Shown here piece after piece: positions 5,474-6,400 of a DNA stretch of 6,400 bases; position 1 is the first letter of the stretch, and the number at the start of each line of letters is the position of its first letter. This DNA comes from Alphaproteobacteria bacterium MarineAlpha10_Bin2 (GTDB lineage: Bacteria; Pseudomonadota; Alphaproteobacteria; UBA828). The notes under the pieces are model-generated. The model had not been told where the DNA came from. It saw only the letters and a list, made by a program, of their open reading frames with translations, and did not search any database. The stretch lies in NCBI GenBank assembly GCA_002937555.1, contig PTKB01000158.1:1-6400 (forward strand), in the 5' to 3' direction. Position numbers and translations under genes: made by a program.

Positions 5474-6400
5474 ATGGCAAAAATAGCACTTCGCGGCGTC
5501 TCTAAAACCGCGTCACGGCGCTATCTCCTCGACAATGTCGACATGACCATGCGCCATGGCGAACTCACGGTTCTGTTCGGCGATGCCGATTGCGGCAAGG
5601 TGACGGCACTGAAAGTCATCGCCGGCATTGACAGGGTGTCGAGCGGCGACGTGTTCGTCGGCGACACGGCGGTGACCGGCCTCAAGGGCGGCCGGCGCGA
5701 TGTCGCCATGGTGTTCGAGAAACAGGGCCTGCTGCCGCACAAAAATGTGTTCGACAATATCGCCTTTCCGCTGCGCATGGCGAAGATGGACAAGGCGGAG
5801 ACACGCGAGCGGGTGCACGCTGCCGCCGAGCGCTTCGGCCTCCAGGAGGTGCTCGACAAGAAGCCCAAGAAAGTGAGCGAGGAGCAGCGCCATTTGATCG
5901 GCATCGCGCGCGCCGTGGCGCGCCATCCGGCGGCCTATTTATTCCAGGCGGTACGGCCCAAGGACGGCGACGGGTCCATCCGCAAAAGGGTGATGGCGGA
6001 AATGCTGCGCCTGGTGCGCGAGGATGGCGCCACCGTTATCTACGCCACGGACGACAGCGCCGAGGCACTGCGCATCGCCGACAGGATTATTGTCATGGCG
6101 TTCGGCGCCGTCGCGCAATCGGCCTCGCCCAAGCAGATTTACCGCCGCCCCGCCGATCGCGATATCGCCGAGTTGTTCGGCGCGCCGCCGATCAATCTGT
6201 TGCCGGGCAAGATCACCGACCATACGGACGGTCTGGCGCAAGTGCGTCTCTCAGGCGGAAGCGAGCTAACCGTGTCCGCCTATGCGAAATCGTCGCTCGC
6301 CGGCGCCGAGGGTCTGCTGGATGAGGGCCTCGGAGGAAACCGGATTATCCTCCTGCCAGCGGTGGACGCTCATATGGGTGCCGACCTCGTCATCATTGCG
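5474..6400 (+). CDS. Degenerate MalK/UgpC-like ABC transporter ATP-binding protein (probable pseudo-ATPase), 3' end cut by window
   Basis: Open for 309 codons from ATG 5474 to the right edge with no stop. It aligns by eye along its length with ATPases of CUT1-type sugar/glycerol-phosphate importers (MalK, UgpC), including IAFPLRM (96-102), the RPADRDIAELFGAPPINLLPG junction region (about 225-245) and the start of a C-terminal TOBE-like domain. Yet the key motifs are altered. Walker A is GDADCGKVT (36-44): K42 is kept but the Ser/Thr after it is V43. The Q-loop Gln is E82 (VFEKQGLLPH). The signature LSGGQ is VSEEQ (134-138). Walker B plus catalytic Glu, normally DEP, is Q158-A159-V160. The H-switch His is D193 (YATDD). 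The A-loop aromatic appears absent. The gene follows the MDR stop by 10 bp without a clear ribosome site. Permease, binding-protein and perhaps active ATPase genes are expected downstream. It may be a structural or regulatory partner, or an early pseudogene. Confidence 0.9.
   Translation, partial: MAKIALRGVSKTASRRYLLDNVDMTMRHGELTVLFGDADCGKVTALKVIAGIDRVSSGDVFVGDTAVTGLKGGRRDVAMVFEKQGLLPHKNVFDNIAFPLRMAKMDKAETRERVHAAAERFGLQEVLDKKPKKVSEEQRHLIGIARAVARHPAAYLFQAVRPKDGDGSIRKRVMAEMLRLVREDGATVIYATDDSAEALRIADRIIVMAFGAVAQSASPKQIYRRPADRDIAELFGAPPINLLPGKITDHTDGLAQVRLSGGSELTVSAYAKSSLAGAEGLLDEGLGGNRIILLPAVDAHMGADLVIIA

Noticed and set aside
5513..6241. Several minus-strand open frames opposite the ABC ATPase, considered because the plus-strand gene looks degenerate
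   Set aside because: The plus frame still aligns with MalK/UgpC-type ATPases throughout, while the antisense frames are short, overlap one another in different frames and match nothing I recognise.

Overview
The window looks like part of a GC-rich proteobacterial genome. An alphaproteobacterium (Rhodospirillales- or Rhizobiales-like) is my best guess, based on codon use, tight gene packing, AGGAGG-type ribosome sites and the mix of gene families. That assignment is inference, because there is no RNA gene or taxonomic marker here. No mobile element, CRISPR array, tRNA or rRNA was seen.

The layout is two divergent transcription units around a 145-bp spacer (1687-1831). Leftward run an SMP-30/gluconolactonase-family hydrolase (772-1686) and, 74 bp further on, the FAD-binding medium subunit of a molybdenum hydroxylase (xanthine dehydrogenase/CO dehydrogenase CoxM type), which is cut by the left edge. 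Rightward run five closely spaced genes: a BKACE/DUF849 beta-keto acid cleavage enzyme (1832-2767), a class I glutamine amidotransferase-like protein (2787-3518), a DUF3891 protein (3582-4412), a zinc-binding MDR dehydrogenase/quinone reductase (4417-5463), and a MalK/UgpC-like ABC ATPase that runs off the right edge (5474-6400). The gaps are 19, 63, 4 and 10 bp, so this is very probably one operon. The spacer holds a possible sigma70-type promoter for the rightward operon, with a perfect 12-bp palindrome between its -35 and -10 boxes, a typical repressor position.

Taken together this reads as a catabolic locus. An imported organic compound would be oxidised (MDR enzyme, molybdenum hydroxylase), a lactone or ester opened (SMP-30), an amide or gamma-glutamyl bond possibly hydrolysed (GATase), and a beta-keto acid cleaved with acetyl-CoA (BKACE). 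The substrate cannot be named from sequence.

The most unusual element is the ABC ATPase. It keeps the fold and an intact reading frame over 309 codons but has changed residues in the A-loop, Walker A, Q-loop, signature, Walker B with catalytic Glu, and H-switch. It looks like a preserved pseudo-ATPase. Second is a sharply bounded 60-bp AT-rich, rare-codon patch (2261-2320, 28% GC) inside the otherwise GC-rich BKACE gene. Third is an altered structural-zinc cysteine loop in the MDR enzyme.
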